Below are positions 1 through 14,044 of a stretch of DNA of 64,000 nucleotides, in pieces. The translations under genes and the position numbers were made by a program. The number at the start of each line of letters is the position of its first letter. Positions within the stretch are counted from its first letter, which is position 1. The stretch is taken from the NCBI RefSeq assembly GCF_035594125.1, contig NC_087167.1:2604501-2668500 (forward strand). The letters are read 5' to 3'. The notes under the pieces were generated by a model. It was not told where the DNA came from, made no database searches, and saw only the letters and a program-made list of their open reading frames with translations. Source of the DNA: Scylla paramamosain (Eukaryota > Arthropoda > Malacostraca > Decapoda > Portunidae).

Positions 1-2221
1 TGGCCTCGCAGCTTTGGAGTCACTACGAGGTGCGGAAATCAGCGAGGGTCTTGTATACAGTTCAGAGAAGTAACCGTCGACATGATAATTACTCCAAGGA
101 AGAACCATCGGGGGACCTTGTGACTCCATGGGAACAGACGTGCACCTTTTTATCGTCGTTTCTCACACAAAGAAAAGTTTTAGTTCCGGAAATTCTTTTG
201 TATGTAATTTTATTCACCTGCCTGTGTTCAATAGAATATTTACATGTATACGAGAAATGTGTAAATTTTTAAGTCGACGTCTGATAATTTATTAAGTGTC
301 ATTATTACACGTAACATTTAAAACGGGAGTTGATGTGGTCACTCAGCTGAGGAAGTCTGAAGTACGTGCAACGAACTTGATGTTAATGGACCTCGGAAGT
401 AGATGATGGAGAATAAGAGTATATTAATATATTCTTTGTGTCTTCAGCGACCTTATGTATGCGTTGTTTAGGTGTCCACGTGTCCCCGGGAAGGATGGCA
501 AGAAGCATTTTTTTTTTCCTTTTCTTTTTGCAGTACAAGAAATGGGAGAGAGTGAAAGAGGTGTAAGAAAAGCTATACAAGGATACACTACTAAGTACAT
601 AACCTAACTTGGCTAGACGCAGGAATATAATGAGGAAGGAAATATCACGCTGAGAGGAAACCCGTTGTTAGCTTCTTATAGCCGTAATGATTGCTCTCCT
701 TCAAGGTAGTGCTGACTCAGAGCAGCATGTCATTCAAAGCTGAAGCGGAACATAATATAACACCTTTTTTTTCTCTCTCTCTCAAGTAAAGACGCAGTGC
801 GGGAAGAAAAAAAATGGAGCACTGCAGTGAATTAATCTATATTTAGACAAATTTTGCCATATTATCACTTCACACAGCGTTGAAATATATTATCATGTTT
901 AACATTAACTAGCATGTATACCATGAAAGACAGATGCACACTGGAGGCTAAAAAGTATAAACTCAAAAGCATTTTCATGGCAGCAGCCTTTTCACTGAAC
1001 CATGTGAAAGCGTAGCGTGTTTCGAGTCCGAACGTCAGCATCACGGTAACCGAAAAACCAGAGGCAGTGAATGGAAACCAAACTGGTGCTGAAGTAAGGA
1101 TGACCTCGCCTCTCCGGGGGTGACGCCACTAGCGGCCCCAGAAGCAAGGTCAAGAGTATCCTGAACCCTGTCGAGGAGCTGCCCGCCGCCCCTCCGCCCC
1201 GCCCCGCCTCACACTGAGGTCCGGGATGGCCTCAATGTCTCAGCCTACTCTTTAACAGCTCTGAGTTGAGTGAGGCTGAGGCCAGAGACAATGACGAGAT
1301 TAAACATGAAACACAGACACTTACAACTGGTTTTTATGAAAGTTTCCATCCATGTTTTAGTGTGATGCACAGATTCCGTCCAAGATGAGGCTATACGGCC
1401 GGCAGCCGATGAGCGAACCATTCTTTCCTATGGCTGGGATGTGATGGGCAGAGCCGAGTCAGGCAAGGCAGGTGCGTGGCAGTTCATTATCACGCTGCCT
1501 CCTGCTCCCTCAGGTGTGATCTGTTCGTGTTCATCATTGTCAGATGTAACGGCGATACTATCATGCAGTAATTTGGCTTAACAAAGTAATTCATGCAGAA
1601 AATCGTTGCTAGCATTGCGTTTCGAGGCGCCGTCCGAAACTAAATAAAAGCGAGCGAAGGAAGATGAAAGCTCGAGACTGGAATGGAGTTGAAGTTACCA
1701 GACATTACCACACCGCGCTGCTCTCACTGTTTGGTGAGGGATGTAATGAGGCTCATACAAGTGTCTCGACGCGTGAATAAGTGTTGTAAATGACAAAAGA
1801 GAATACACAGAACAAAAGAAAGCCTGCGAAAAGAAAAATACCGTGAGGTATGGCTGAGTCTGGCCGCGCGGTGTTGAGGCGGGACGGCTGACTGGCTAGG
1901 CTCTGAGCTGAGCAGTAGAAGTTGTGGAGACTCTGTGGTGAGCACAGGTGCCATTGTGGCTTTGTGTCGGTGCTATTATAGTGGCCCTGCCCTCGCCGCC
2001 GCCGGGAGCAGACTGGAAATAGTAGTGTTGTGTCTTGTGCAAAGAGGAATCGGGGTGACTGGAGTGTTACCTGTACTCGTGCGACCATTATAATCGTGAG
2101 GGCACAGAGATGCTGGGGCGTGCTGGTGCAGGGCTTGGGCTCCTGCAGTGTGTGCCGCCCTGCTGCCCCGACCCCGCCAGGCCTTGCTGACCCGCCCTCA
2201 CAAACACCCCTTCCCTTCCAG
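1..2221. other. Upstream region without recognised genes
   Basis: Mixed-composition DNA with no convincing exon. The open frames on the minus strand at 1753-2358 are low-complexity and lie opposite the supported exon's upstream region. The part from about 1850 to 2220 is GC-richer and could hold the transcription start and 5' UTR of the downstream exon. Confidence 0.5.
1194..1208. promoter_or_regulatory. GC-box-like patch upstream of the exon
   Basis: Two overlapping CCGCCCC-type boxes sit in a short CG-rich stretch (about 1170-1210) in otherwise AT-balanced DNA. Such boxes bind Sp/KLF factors in animals. It lies 1.1 kb before the start codon, and no TATA box or initiator could be placed with confidence. 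Promoter function is a guess. Confidence 0.15.
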
Positions 2222-2356
2222 CACGAGAGCCGCGTACTCTCTCCTGCTGTAGTGTTAGTGCTTGTGTGTGATAACAGTGGTGCTGGGTGACTGGATCCGT
2301 CCCCCCTGTGACAGTGGTAGGACATCCCCAGACTTGAGGTCGATGCTACTGCCAGC
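2222..2356 (+). other. Probable 5' UTR part of the exon, with an overlapping upstream ORF
   Basis: A pyrimidine run ending in CAG (2207-2221) resembles a 3' splice site, so the exon may begin at 2222 with a separate 5' UTR exon further upstream. Alternatively the UTR is continuous. An ATG at 2343, 14 bases before the main start and out of frame, opens a 16-codon frame (MLLPACLAALYRSFSR) that ends at 2393, inside the coding region. It has T at -3, a weak context, while the main ATG has A at -3. Leaky scanning past this small ORF could tune translation; that is inference. Confidence 0.3.
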
Positions 2357-2773
2357 ATGTTTGGCAGCCTTGTACAGAAGCTTCAGTCGCTGAGCCCTCT
2401 GGCCAGCCCCACCACCTCCCCATCCACCAGTCCCAAGCTTCGCAGGAAATTAGGTTTTGGCAAATCGCGCAAAAGGAAGGATTCTGGATTTTCACGAGAA
2501 GACTTGAGGGAGGTGCAGAGTGAACCGGAGCTCGAGTATGACGCACCAAGCAAAGACCGCCGCAAGATCAGTGCTCCCCCGCACACTGGCGGCGGGAGCA
2601 AGAAGAGTGGGCGGGTTAGAACGTGTGTGGACGAACCCTATCCTGCCCACCAGGACCTGGAGAATATATACGATGTACCCGCCAGACTAAGGAGGAAAGT
2701 GGACACCCCGACACCCGCCAACCGGCGCGTGGAGGGCTCTCGCACCGTGGGCAGAATGGAGGGACTCAAGCAG
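2357..2773 (+). CDS. First coding exon, disordered scaffold-like N-terminus with two YDxP motifs
   Basis: The exon opens at an ATG with A at -3 and runs 139 codons to CAG|GTAAGA at 2771-2779, ending in phase 0. The peptide begins MFGSLVQKLQ. Residues 13-26 hold four SP dipeptides spaced exactly four residues apart (S13, S17, S21, S25). Residues 27-41 are a basic cluster (KLRRK...KSRKRK) that could act as a nuclear signal or membrane-binding patch. Two related motifs follow: YDAPSKDRRK at 61-70 and YDVPARLRRK at 105-114. YxxP is the known docking consensus for Crk-type SH2 domains once phosphorylated. There is no signal peptide, membrane segment or folded domain. The sequence is GC-richer than its surroundings. 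I infer a cytoplasmic signalling scaffold or the N-terminal tail of a GEF/GAP/adaptor; the family is not recognised. A coding exon is likely, the function is not established. Confidence 0.75.
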
Positions 2774-3209
2774 GTAAGACTACATTGTGGGCAAGACCGG
2801 GCCGCTGCGGGCAATGGGGCAGGTGGGAGATGTCACTGGTGAGGTAAAGGCCGACACCTGTCACTTGTAATGGCCACGTGCCCAAGGACAAAATAACACA
2901 GGTGTCAGCGTTTCTTGATTTCCCTCGGTGGCAGACGCGGAGGACAGTGACGGTGACCGGTACACGTGATGCTGGGATGCTGAGTTGTTGCCTGAGGGGT
3001 GCGCGTAACGCAGCGGACCTGCCATTACATGCACTCACCGCCTAACCCATATATCAATCAGAATGAATGACTGGAGCCTTTGTATTAGCATTTGAAATAG
3101 TTTAATTAATTATATATATATTATCCATAAAATGCATTTATTTAGCGGACTCCGTTTGTTATTAGGTGTGTTTGCGTTCTTTATTAAGTACGATTAATGT
3201 AGTAATGTT

Positions 3210-3213
<4 letters not shown>

Positions 3214-3282
<69 letters not shown>
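3214..3282. repeat. (CA)n microsatellite
   Basis: Uninterrupted CA dinucleotide run of about 69 bases in the intron following the coding exon. Confidence 0.97.
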
Positions 3283-3288
<6 letters not shown>

Positions 3289-4167
3289 AAGCAATGGTTT
3301 CATCAAGAGTGTTGCTTGGCGCAGCAGTGAGTCACCTTCTCAACGCCAACATCAGTGTCACGGCCGTCGCTCCCTCCATCCCCTCTCCCCTCTCACCCTC
3401 CCCCTGCCCCTCTCTCACTCACTCTCACTGCCACCCCTGCTTCCCCACTTTCGCTACTTTATATTACCGCTCGAGAACGTTGCTTCATGCCAACAAGGCC
3501 TCGCTTCCCGCGCTGCACCCACAGTACCAAGGTCATGAATACGCTGCAGTTTCACCTGACAATAGAAAACCAATGCAAACATGAGATCCTGCAGCACCTT
3601 TCACGGGAGTCATTACAGGTGATACGATTGCTTCCGTAAATGTTTCATACTGTTTTAAGTAAACCAAGGCGAAAAGTGCAGGCGACTCAGTGGCCTAGTC
3701 TAAGGGAGGCTGGCAGAGTAAGTCATCATTCCCAGGGAAGGTTTCATGTCTGGTGTAACTCATGCTTTGATGGACTGCTGCATTTCCTCTCTATCCTTGT
3801 TATTGCTGAAGACTGAAAGCGCTTATTCCAAACAAGGTGTCTTAGTTAATGTGATAATTTATAGATCCATTCATTCATTTATGTTCATGAAGAAACTTAT
3901 TCGTGGTTAAAGATTCTCTACTCACGCTGCATTGTGGCAAAAAAACACCGAAGGCAGCACAAGTCTCATCACCGCATCACACCAAAGCCGCCGCGTCATC
4001 ACACCAGCACGGCCACTGCAAATGATACTCCGGGAGAGGAGCCTCAGAAGAGCTTGGTCACGGTGGGCGCGACGGGGAGCTCAGCGTGATACTGATCCTT
4101 CATTCCAAGGCAGCGACCCCAGCCAGGGCCACGATTCTCCTGGGCACAGCCACGCCGTCTGCTTATC

Positions 4168-4171
<4 letters not shown>

Positions 4172-4245
<74 letters not shown>
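4172..4245. repeat. (CT)n microsatellite
   Basis: Pure CT run of about 74 bases. It creates the spurious Ser-Leu and Arg-Glu frames on its two strands. Confidence 0.97.
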
Positions 4246-4248
<3 letters not shown>

Positions 4249-6479
4249 GGGTGCGTAGTTTGATTCAAAGGACGGACATTGCCTTTGCTCCGGATTTTCT
4301 CTTCATTTCACCTCCTTTCATTCTATTTCAGGAATGAATCACAATGCACAAGGTCATGTATTGTGTGGTGGTTGTTGAGGTGGGAATGCTCGTAGTGTCA
4401 CCTCCATGTTTTCCTAGACTCATGTACCCGTGTCTCGTGCGGGGTGACGCCTCAAGGTTGCCAGTGACTAGAAGTATCAGTATATAGCACAAGGGGCTGA
4501 CCAGTAACAGGCTGGGGGCAGGTTGGAATCAGGTTTGCGTGAAGTATAACGACGCGATGGGGTTGGTTGCGTCTGGCTGCCCGCAACCACAGCGCCACAC
4601 AGCTTAGCCACACAGCTTCCTCATCCGTTCATGTCAACACCGCTATTTATACTCCACGTTATTAACTCTAGCTCATTTTTTCCACCTAAAGACACGTGAG
4701 CTTGGTAATGCAGCCACTAGGAGATGCTCTCACCCAATGCTGGATTTACATCATATTCCTGTCTTGTTTTAAAAATGTAGCAAACTCTCGCGATTCATAC
4801 CGGAAACCCTTACCTGTTCGCATTTGTAAGATACCTGATTATATAGTGACGAATAATTGGACCTTGGTTTTGATAGGAACACAAGATCAATTTGCAACAT
4901 CTTTTCTTATACCCAAGTCAATCAGTGGCCAAGAGCATCGCGGGAGTAAGTGTTACCATGTTCGTGTTTCCTCAAGTGGCAAAATTACAGGGCCAGAGAC
5001 GGTAACACCAAGTCATAACACTGTACACTTTACACCATGGTCACGCTCATGTTATCGCTCCATGTGTCCTTCACCTCACCTCTGCCTTAACCACACACCT
5101 CATCTCGGACTACACTTCTTCATAACACTCCATCGCGCCTTTTGTGCATCATTTAGTTCGCTCGCGTTCTCTTTCATGACTTGCAGGTGCTGGGAGGCAG
5201 TTTTTTGCACCACCATCGTCTAGATTTGTATTAAGATTTGTTTCTACCTTCTGTTAGTTTATAGCTGCTAAATTATCACAGCGGAATAAAAACAAAGACA
5301 GGTAGACAGGAAAATTGATAATTAGATGTCTAGATGGACAGATAGATAGATCTATAGAGTGGGTGAGGGCAGGAGGCGGCGCTCACCGACCCTCCCTCGC
5401 TACCGTACCGGGAAGATGAAAGCCAATGGATAAGGTTTGACAGCGATGGTGTTTTGTCCTTAAATGGTAACAAGGGTGAGGGCAAGAGGTGCAGCCTCCT
5501 GGTGGTGATGGTGGTGGTAGTTCTTCGTTGTTCCTTTCGTCTCCTTTAGTCCAGTGTTTTTGTGCAACTCATTCCCTGAAGCATCTTGTTGGGTAGAAAA
5601 TTTTACCACTTATTACTTATGATTACTTTTGTTAATAGTGACAATTCTTAAACTACTACTTTTCCGTTTTATATTGTATTATATTTCTGGAAACTTTCAA
5701 CTTACATAGTGCTGATTAACATGCCTGCAGTCAATCATCTAAGTTGCTGGTAGTGGCCACTAGTGACCTGTGGCCAGCGTGAGGCTTAACCAGGTTTCCT
5801 TTATAGTCTCCACAAGGCCAAGTAATCAACAGAAGATACACCTTTTTTGTATGACAGCACGTGACTCAGTGGCTGCGGTTTATGACGGTGTGGTAGAGAT
5901 GGTGGGGGTTAAGAAGGTTTGGAGTGGGGGAGTAGGGAGCAGAGGACGGATGAGGGGATGAAGGGGGATGGTGGTCAGGGTAGTGGACAGTGACCAAGGG
6001 AGTGGAGTAGTGGGAAGATCGAGGAGGTGGAGGGGGGATGCATCAGCCTTGCCCCTGAAATGCTCCTCCTTTGTCTCAAGTTTCTTTTATTCTTTCTTTT
6101 CTCGTCGGATGGTTTTCGTGTCCAGTTTTGATTGAGTAATTTAACTGAATTGCTGAGGAAAACATTGACATTCCTTCTTCCTCATTTATAGAACCAAGAT
6201 TGTCCAGCTCGTGTTTACCTCTGCTCAAAAACGATGTGGGTGTTGGTTTTCTTCTCTATTGTTGTGTGTAAGATGTTGCGTCAAACTGGTCGTTTTTCTT
6301 GTGGACGAGGAAAATAGTAAGTCATCGTAGGAATATGTATTTGGATGAGCGGACGGAGTGCATTTACTGAACTGAGCGCACTGTATTTTGAAATTACGCG
6401 TGTATTTTTCCCTTAATATGCAATAACTTTAGTAAATATGAAGTTCATCATTAGCTGTCCACACTGTAACCATCTCGGC

Positions 6480-6605
6480 TCACCACAACCACCTCACCAC
6501 ATCACCACTTCACTGCATCACCGCTTGGCCACATCATCATCACCACCTCACCGCATCATCACCACCTCACCACACCATGATCAGCTCACCGCATCATGAC
6601 CACTG
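6480..6605. repeat. Degenerate CAC/CAT-rich minisatellite
   Basis: Repeats of roughly 'cacctcaccgcatcat' with variation occur about six times, mixing CACCTCACC and GCATCATCA blocks. The copies are too diverged for an exact period; the basic unit is about 15-24 bases. Confidence 0.7.
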
Positions 6606-6796
6606 CCAGATTCTGATCGACGCGTGATAATGACACTGAATTCTCGGTTATCATATTCCTGGGCTCGTCTCTCAGATCACTACCAGTTGTTCGCGTCTAT
6701 GCGGGTATGGCGCAGCCGAGTGACTTCAGCAAGCACAGGTGAGAGGACTCGTTTGATGCACCGCGGTCACTGTCGCATTGCAGGAGTGAAGTGTTT

Positions 6797-6797
<1 letters not shown>

Positions 6798-6839
<42 letters not shown>
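6798..6839. repeat. (GA)n microsatellite
   Basis: Pure GA run of about 42 bases. Confidence 0.96.
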
Positions 6840-8624
<1,785 letters not shown>

Positions 8625-8860
8625 CGAAAGGACATTTGAAGGAACCGTGGAAATTATGTAATAATGAGAGGTCTATAGACTCTATATTCCATAACCCAGG
8701 TTTCCCAAGGCCACAGAGAGATCTATTGATTATACAGATGTGGACGACCGGGTGTATATGTATAAATGCTTGAATGGACAGCGGTCAGGAGGAGGACGAA
8801 AGGGCAGAGTTATATCTTACCAAACAGGATTCTTAAAAAAAATAATTAGATGTAATAAAA

Positions 8861-8864
<4 letters not shown>

Positions 8865-8905
<41 letters not shown>
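8865..8905. repeat. (GT)n microsatellite
   Basis: Pure GT run of about 41 bases. Confidence 0.96.
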
Positions 8906-8906
<1 letters not shown>

Positions 8907-9352
8907 CGGCGGCGTGCAGGGTGTGGCTCCCACGGTGTGGCTGTGATTGGGTTACAGGGGAGTGTTGTGATGTGTGAAGGGACTCGCGGCGTGGCAGCCA
9001 GAGGTGGGGCGAGGGGAGAAACTGGCCCCTGAGGCACGCCCCTTTCCGGAACACGACTGACCCACTGCCATTAAGGTCCCCGGGAGCGTGAGGCTTCAGG
9101 AAGCACTGTTGACTCTGCAAACTCGACCTAATTAACCGGCAGGAGAAATTTAGCGCTGTACATAGTAAAAAAAAAAAGTTACTTATTCCTATGGATGACA
9201 CAGTCTCAAAGTATTAAAGCAATTTGAACCTGGGCCAGCAGTGCCTTAGCCTTTTTTACAACTGATGACAATAGGACATATTTCTGTTGGATGATGAATG
9301 ATCACTTAATGACTAAGAACAAAACTGCACATACTAAACTGTTTGAACTTAC

Positions 9353-9426
9353 CCGATCACTCTTTTGCTGTTAGTGTCATCTTTTAAAATTATACTCCAA
9401 ACTTGCACCAGAGCTTCCGAAGCCAT
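9353..9426 (-). CDS. Candidate first coding exon, minus strand
   Basis: Reading the minus strand, an ATG at 9426 has A at -3 and G at +4, a good animal start context, and an in-frame TAA lies 18 bases upstream. The frame gives 24 codons beginning MASEALVQVW and ending ...SKRVI plus GG. It then meets a strong donor, GG|GTAAGT (9352-9347), so the exon would end after the second base of a codon. No family is recognised and no matching downstream exon was found. The best acceptor below it, near 9154, would give a stop after nine codons in the required phase. A real initiator exon is possible, but a chance combination is equally plausible. Confidence 0.22.
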
Positions 9427-10468
9427 AGTAGCAAAAAAAAATTAATCACACCGGTGGATATAACGGGTTTGTGCTCTTTCCGGAAGGAATACAACTCTGG
9501 GTGTCAACGGCCGTTCACGTAACATTATGGGTACCGGACTTGGTATTAACATGCAGTGAAAACACGTCCAGGGATTGCATTGCCAGCAGGCCACGAGGTC
9601 GTGGATCACGGAATGCAAGAGAGTCTCTAGGAAGCTGTCTTTGAGTGGGACGGAGCAGAGGAGTTGACGAGCCTGGAGGCACGTCTCGGGGAGGATCTGA
9701 CTGGGTTTGTAGGCCGCCAGGTAGGAGTCACGAGGGGTCAGGTGTGCGGGGGCGGCTTGGAGTTGGCTGTGCGTGAAGGGATGCAGATTCCGTTGGTGGG
9801 GTGGACTAATTATAATGTTTGCTTTATACATAAAGCCAGCGCGGTATGGAGAGCAGTTGTTCCTGGGAGCTGAACCAGTAACCTGTAACTGCAGTTTTGT
9901 TTGCTGAGGCTGCCACGCCTGTCTGAACTCTCAGGCCACTGTCTAGGCTGGCGAGTTGAGCAAGTTGAATCTCCCACTATGATTAACATAAACTTGTATA
10001 TTTAAGTCAAGTTTGTAGGCTTCCAGAATTCATCGTTGCCATTATCGTTTTTTTTTTTTTTTTCTCCAGCTTATTAGTAGTACACTGTATAACCGTTACA
10101 CGCATCATAACTTTACTGCAGTGACAAGGTATTTTTTTTGTCTTATATCATTGCTCAAGTAATGTATTTGCATGGTTGTTTACGCATGTCTGAGTGTTTT
10201 AAATCATTCTGTGGTCCATAATCGTGATGGGTGGGGGAGGGAGAGAGCGGGAGAGAGGGACAGGCGCGTGCTGGGAGTGAAGATAAAAGGAACCACGTCT
10301 TTCAGGCATCAGTTTAAAAATAGCGACCATGTAGCTCCTGAATAAATCATTTGAGTGATGATAATGATGTTGCTAATTATGATACAAATTGTAGTAAGAG
10401 AATAATGAAGGCGAGATTAGTAATAATAATGAACACCTGTTATTGATTAGCATGTAGAGAACAATAGC

Positions 10469-10471
<3 letters not shown>
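9427..10471. other. No supported gene; one minus-strand open frame
   Basis: A 129-codon frame on the minus strand (9442-9831) is free of simple repeats and contains a Cys/Trp-rich patch (ACWQCNPWTCFHC). It has no recognised domain and no splice support. A T-run lies at about 10050-10066. The rest is unremarkable. Confidence 0.35.

Positions 10472-10508
<37 letters not shown>
10472..10508. repeat. (CA)n microsatellite
   Basis: CA run of about 37 bases. Confidence 0.96.
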
Positions 10509-10510
<2 letters not shown>

Positions 10511-10669
10511 GAAACCACAGTCATATAAACACAATATCCATATCACTGTAGGCAAAAAAAAAAAAAAAAAGTCCCACAAGAGCAACAAACGAAATCTTGA
10601 ACTTGAAAAACAAGAAACAGTTACAAATAAAACGAAACAGGAAAATAAATAGAAGCAAGATCATAAAAA

Positions 10670-10895
10670 AAGAAGAAAGTCCGTCAAGAACATCGGTATA
10701 TCACGGGAAGAGGACGGAGGGTAAAGAGGAGCAGGAGAAGCAGGAGAAAAAAGAGGAAAGGAGGAGATACAAGAGGAGAGGAGGAGAAGCAAGAGAAAAG
10801 GAGGAGATGCAAGAGGAGAGGAGAAAAAGCAACAGGAAAGAAGGAGAAGGAAGAGGAATAGGAGAAGCAAAAAAGGAAGATGAGGAGGAGTTCGC
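10670..10895. repeat. Purine-rich minisatellite
   Basis: Nearly all A/G on the + strand, built from repeats like 'aggagaagcaagag'. It lacks stops in several frames, which explains the long K/E/R-rich open frame here. Probably not coding. Confidence 0.8.
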
Positions 10896-10989
10896 CAGGT
10901 GTGGCTGTGGGGGAGAGGATGAAGGTCAATGGTATATCAGTGGAAGCCTTAGAGGTGTGTCGCACAAGCCAGACTCACCTGTTGTTCCC

Positions 10990-11217
10990 CACCCATCCCT
11001 CGCCCTCCTCTTCTCTCCTTTGCAATGCTCCCCCCCTCCTCCATCCCTCCATCCCTCGCCCTCCTCTTATATCTCCCTTCCCATTTTCTCCCTTGTATTA
11101 CTTCTGCCTCCTCTACCTCCTCTTCCTCCTTTCTTTGTTCCCTATATTCTTCTATCCCTTCTCTTCTCTTCTCTTCTCCTCTCTTCTCTTCTCTCTTCTC
11201 TTCTCTTCTCTTCTCTT

Positions 11218-11222
<5 letters not shown>
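10990..11222. repeat. Pyrimidine-rich tract with (CTCTT)n
   Basis: C/T-dominated sequence leads into CTCTT pentanucleotide repeats at about 11159-11224. Long stop-free frames here are compositional. Confidence 0.85.

Positions 11223-11297
<75 letters not shown>
11223..11297. repeat. (CT)n microsatellite
   Basis: Pure CT run of about 75 bases continuing from the pentanucleotide block. C/T-rich DNA carries on to about 11560. Confidence 0.97.
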
Positions 11298-11299
<2 letters not shown>

Positions 11300-11719
11300 G
11301 CTTTGCTACTTTTCTTTCTTCTCCATCTTTCCACCTCTTCCTATATCTTTCATTCATTTCTTCACCTTCCTCCATCCACCTCCATCCTCCTCTCTCCTCT
11401 CCTTCTTTCCCCCTATGCAACACACCCTTTTCCGCTCCTCTCCTTATATTCTCTATCTCTTATGCAACGCGTCATCCTTCTCTATATACCTCCAGCTTCC
11501 TCTCCCCCCCCCCTCTCTCTCTCACTCGCTCTCACCTCACTCTCCCCTGTCCTTCACCTTCGCACATGACCAGCCTACAGATGCACCACCTCCGGCAGCA
11601 GCAGCACTCCACGATAAAAACAACATGCTGACGAAGCAAGATCAGATGGCATGGTGATAACAGGGACCACAGTTTGCATGCTAATGTTGGTTTCAGGGGA
11701 CGATGCTTATTTGTGTGAA

Positions 11720-12005
11720 TTTATCGACAAGAGCAACGGCAACAATTGTGAAAATATAGATAGGAATGACAATGACTGCGAGGACGATGACGGCAACAGC
11801 GCCAACAACGACAACAGTGACGACGATAGAGTAATAATAACTATCACCACCACTACCACCATAAAAACAGCAGCAAGCAATAGTAACGATTACGACACCT
11901 CACAACCACGACCACCATCACCACCACGACGACTGACCCTGCCACCACCAAAAGGAGAAACATCAACAATAGCAACAACAATGACAACAAAAACACCACG
12001 ACGAT
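11720..12005. repeat. Cryptic (CAN)n/(AAC)n trinucleotide region
   Basis: Imperfect CAA, CAC and GAC triplets dominate. They produce an Asn/Asp/Thr-rich frame at 11651-12010 with no stops, best explained as cryptic trinucleotide repeat and not as a gene. Confidence 0.65.
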
Positions 12006-12232
12006 TCTAAGAGGACAAAGGCGTGCCACAATCATTGCAGTCAAACAGGCAAGTCGTGGATCGAAGGCATCGCTTGGAAATGCAATTAATCACGAACGCG
12101 ACACACGCAGCACCGGGACGCGGGGAGAGGAATGAACGACAAAAGGACAATAGGAAACCCTTCAGTGAACAATTCGAGCCCTCAGAATGAATGGAACACC
12201 ACCACCATCACGACCACCACCAGTCTCGTATC

Positions 12233-12233
<1 letters not shown>

Positions 12234-12313
<80 letters not shown>
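12234..12313. repeat. (CT)n microsatellite
   Basis: CT run of 80 bases. Confidence 0.97.

Positions 12314-14044
<1,731 letters not shown>

Larger units (their letters stand above)
2774..6480. other. Intron start, no further exon recognised
   Basis: After the donor at 2774 the sequence is AT-richer and broken by the microsatellites at 3214 and 4172. A frame open from 4696 to 5223 (175 codons) is free of simple repeats, but it has no recognisable motif or clear splice sites and is probably chance. Confidence 0.45.

Noticed and set aside
1753..2358. 201-codon minus-strand frame opposite the exon's 5' region
   Set aside because: No motif, no splice support, and it is antisense to the better supported plus-strand exon.
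10597..11631. 344-codon plus-strand open frame
   Set aside because: It runs through a purine minisatellite, a pyrimidine tract and a (CT)n repeat; composition alone removes stops, and the peptide is low-complexity throughout.
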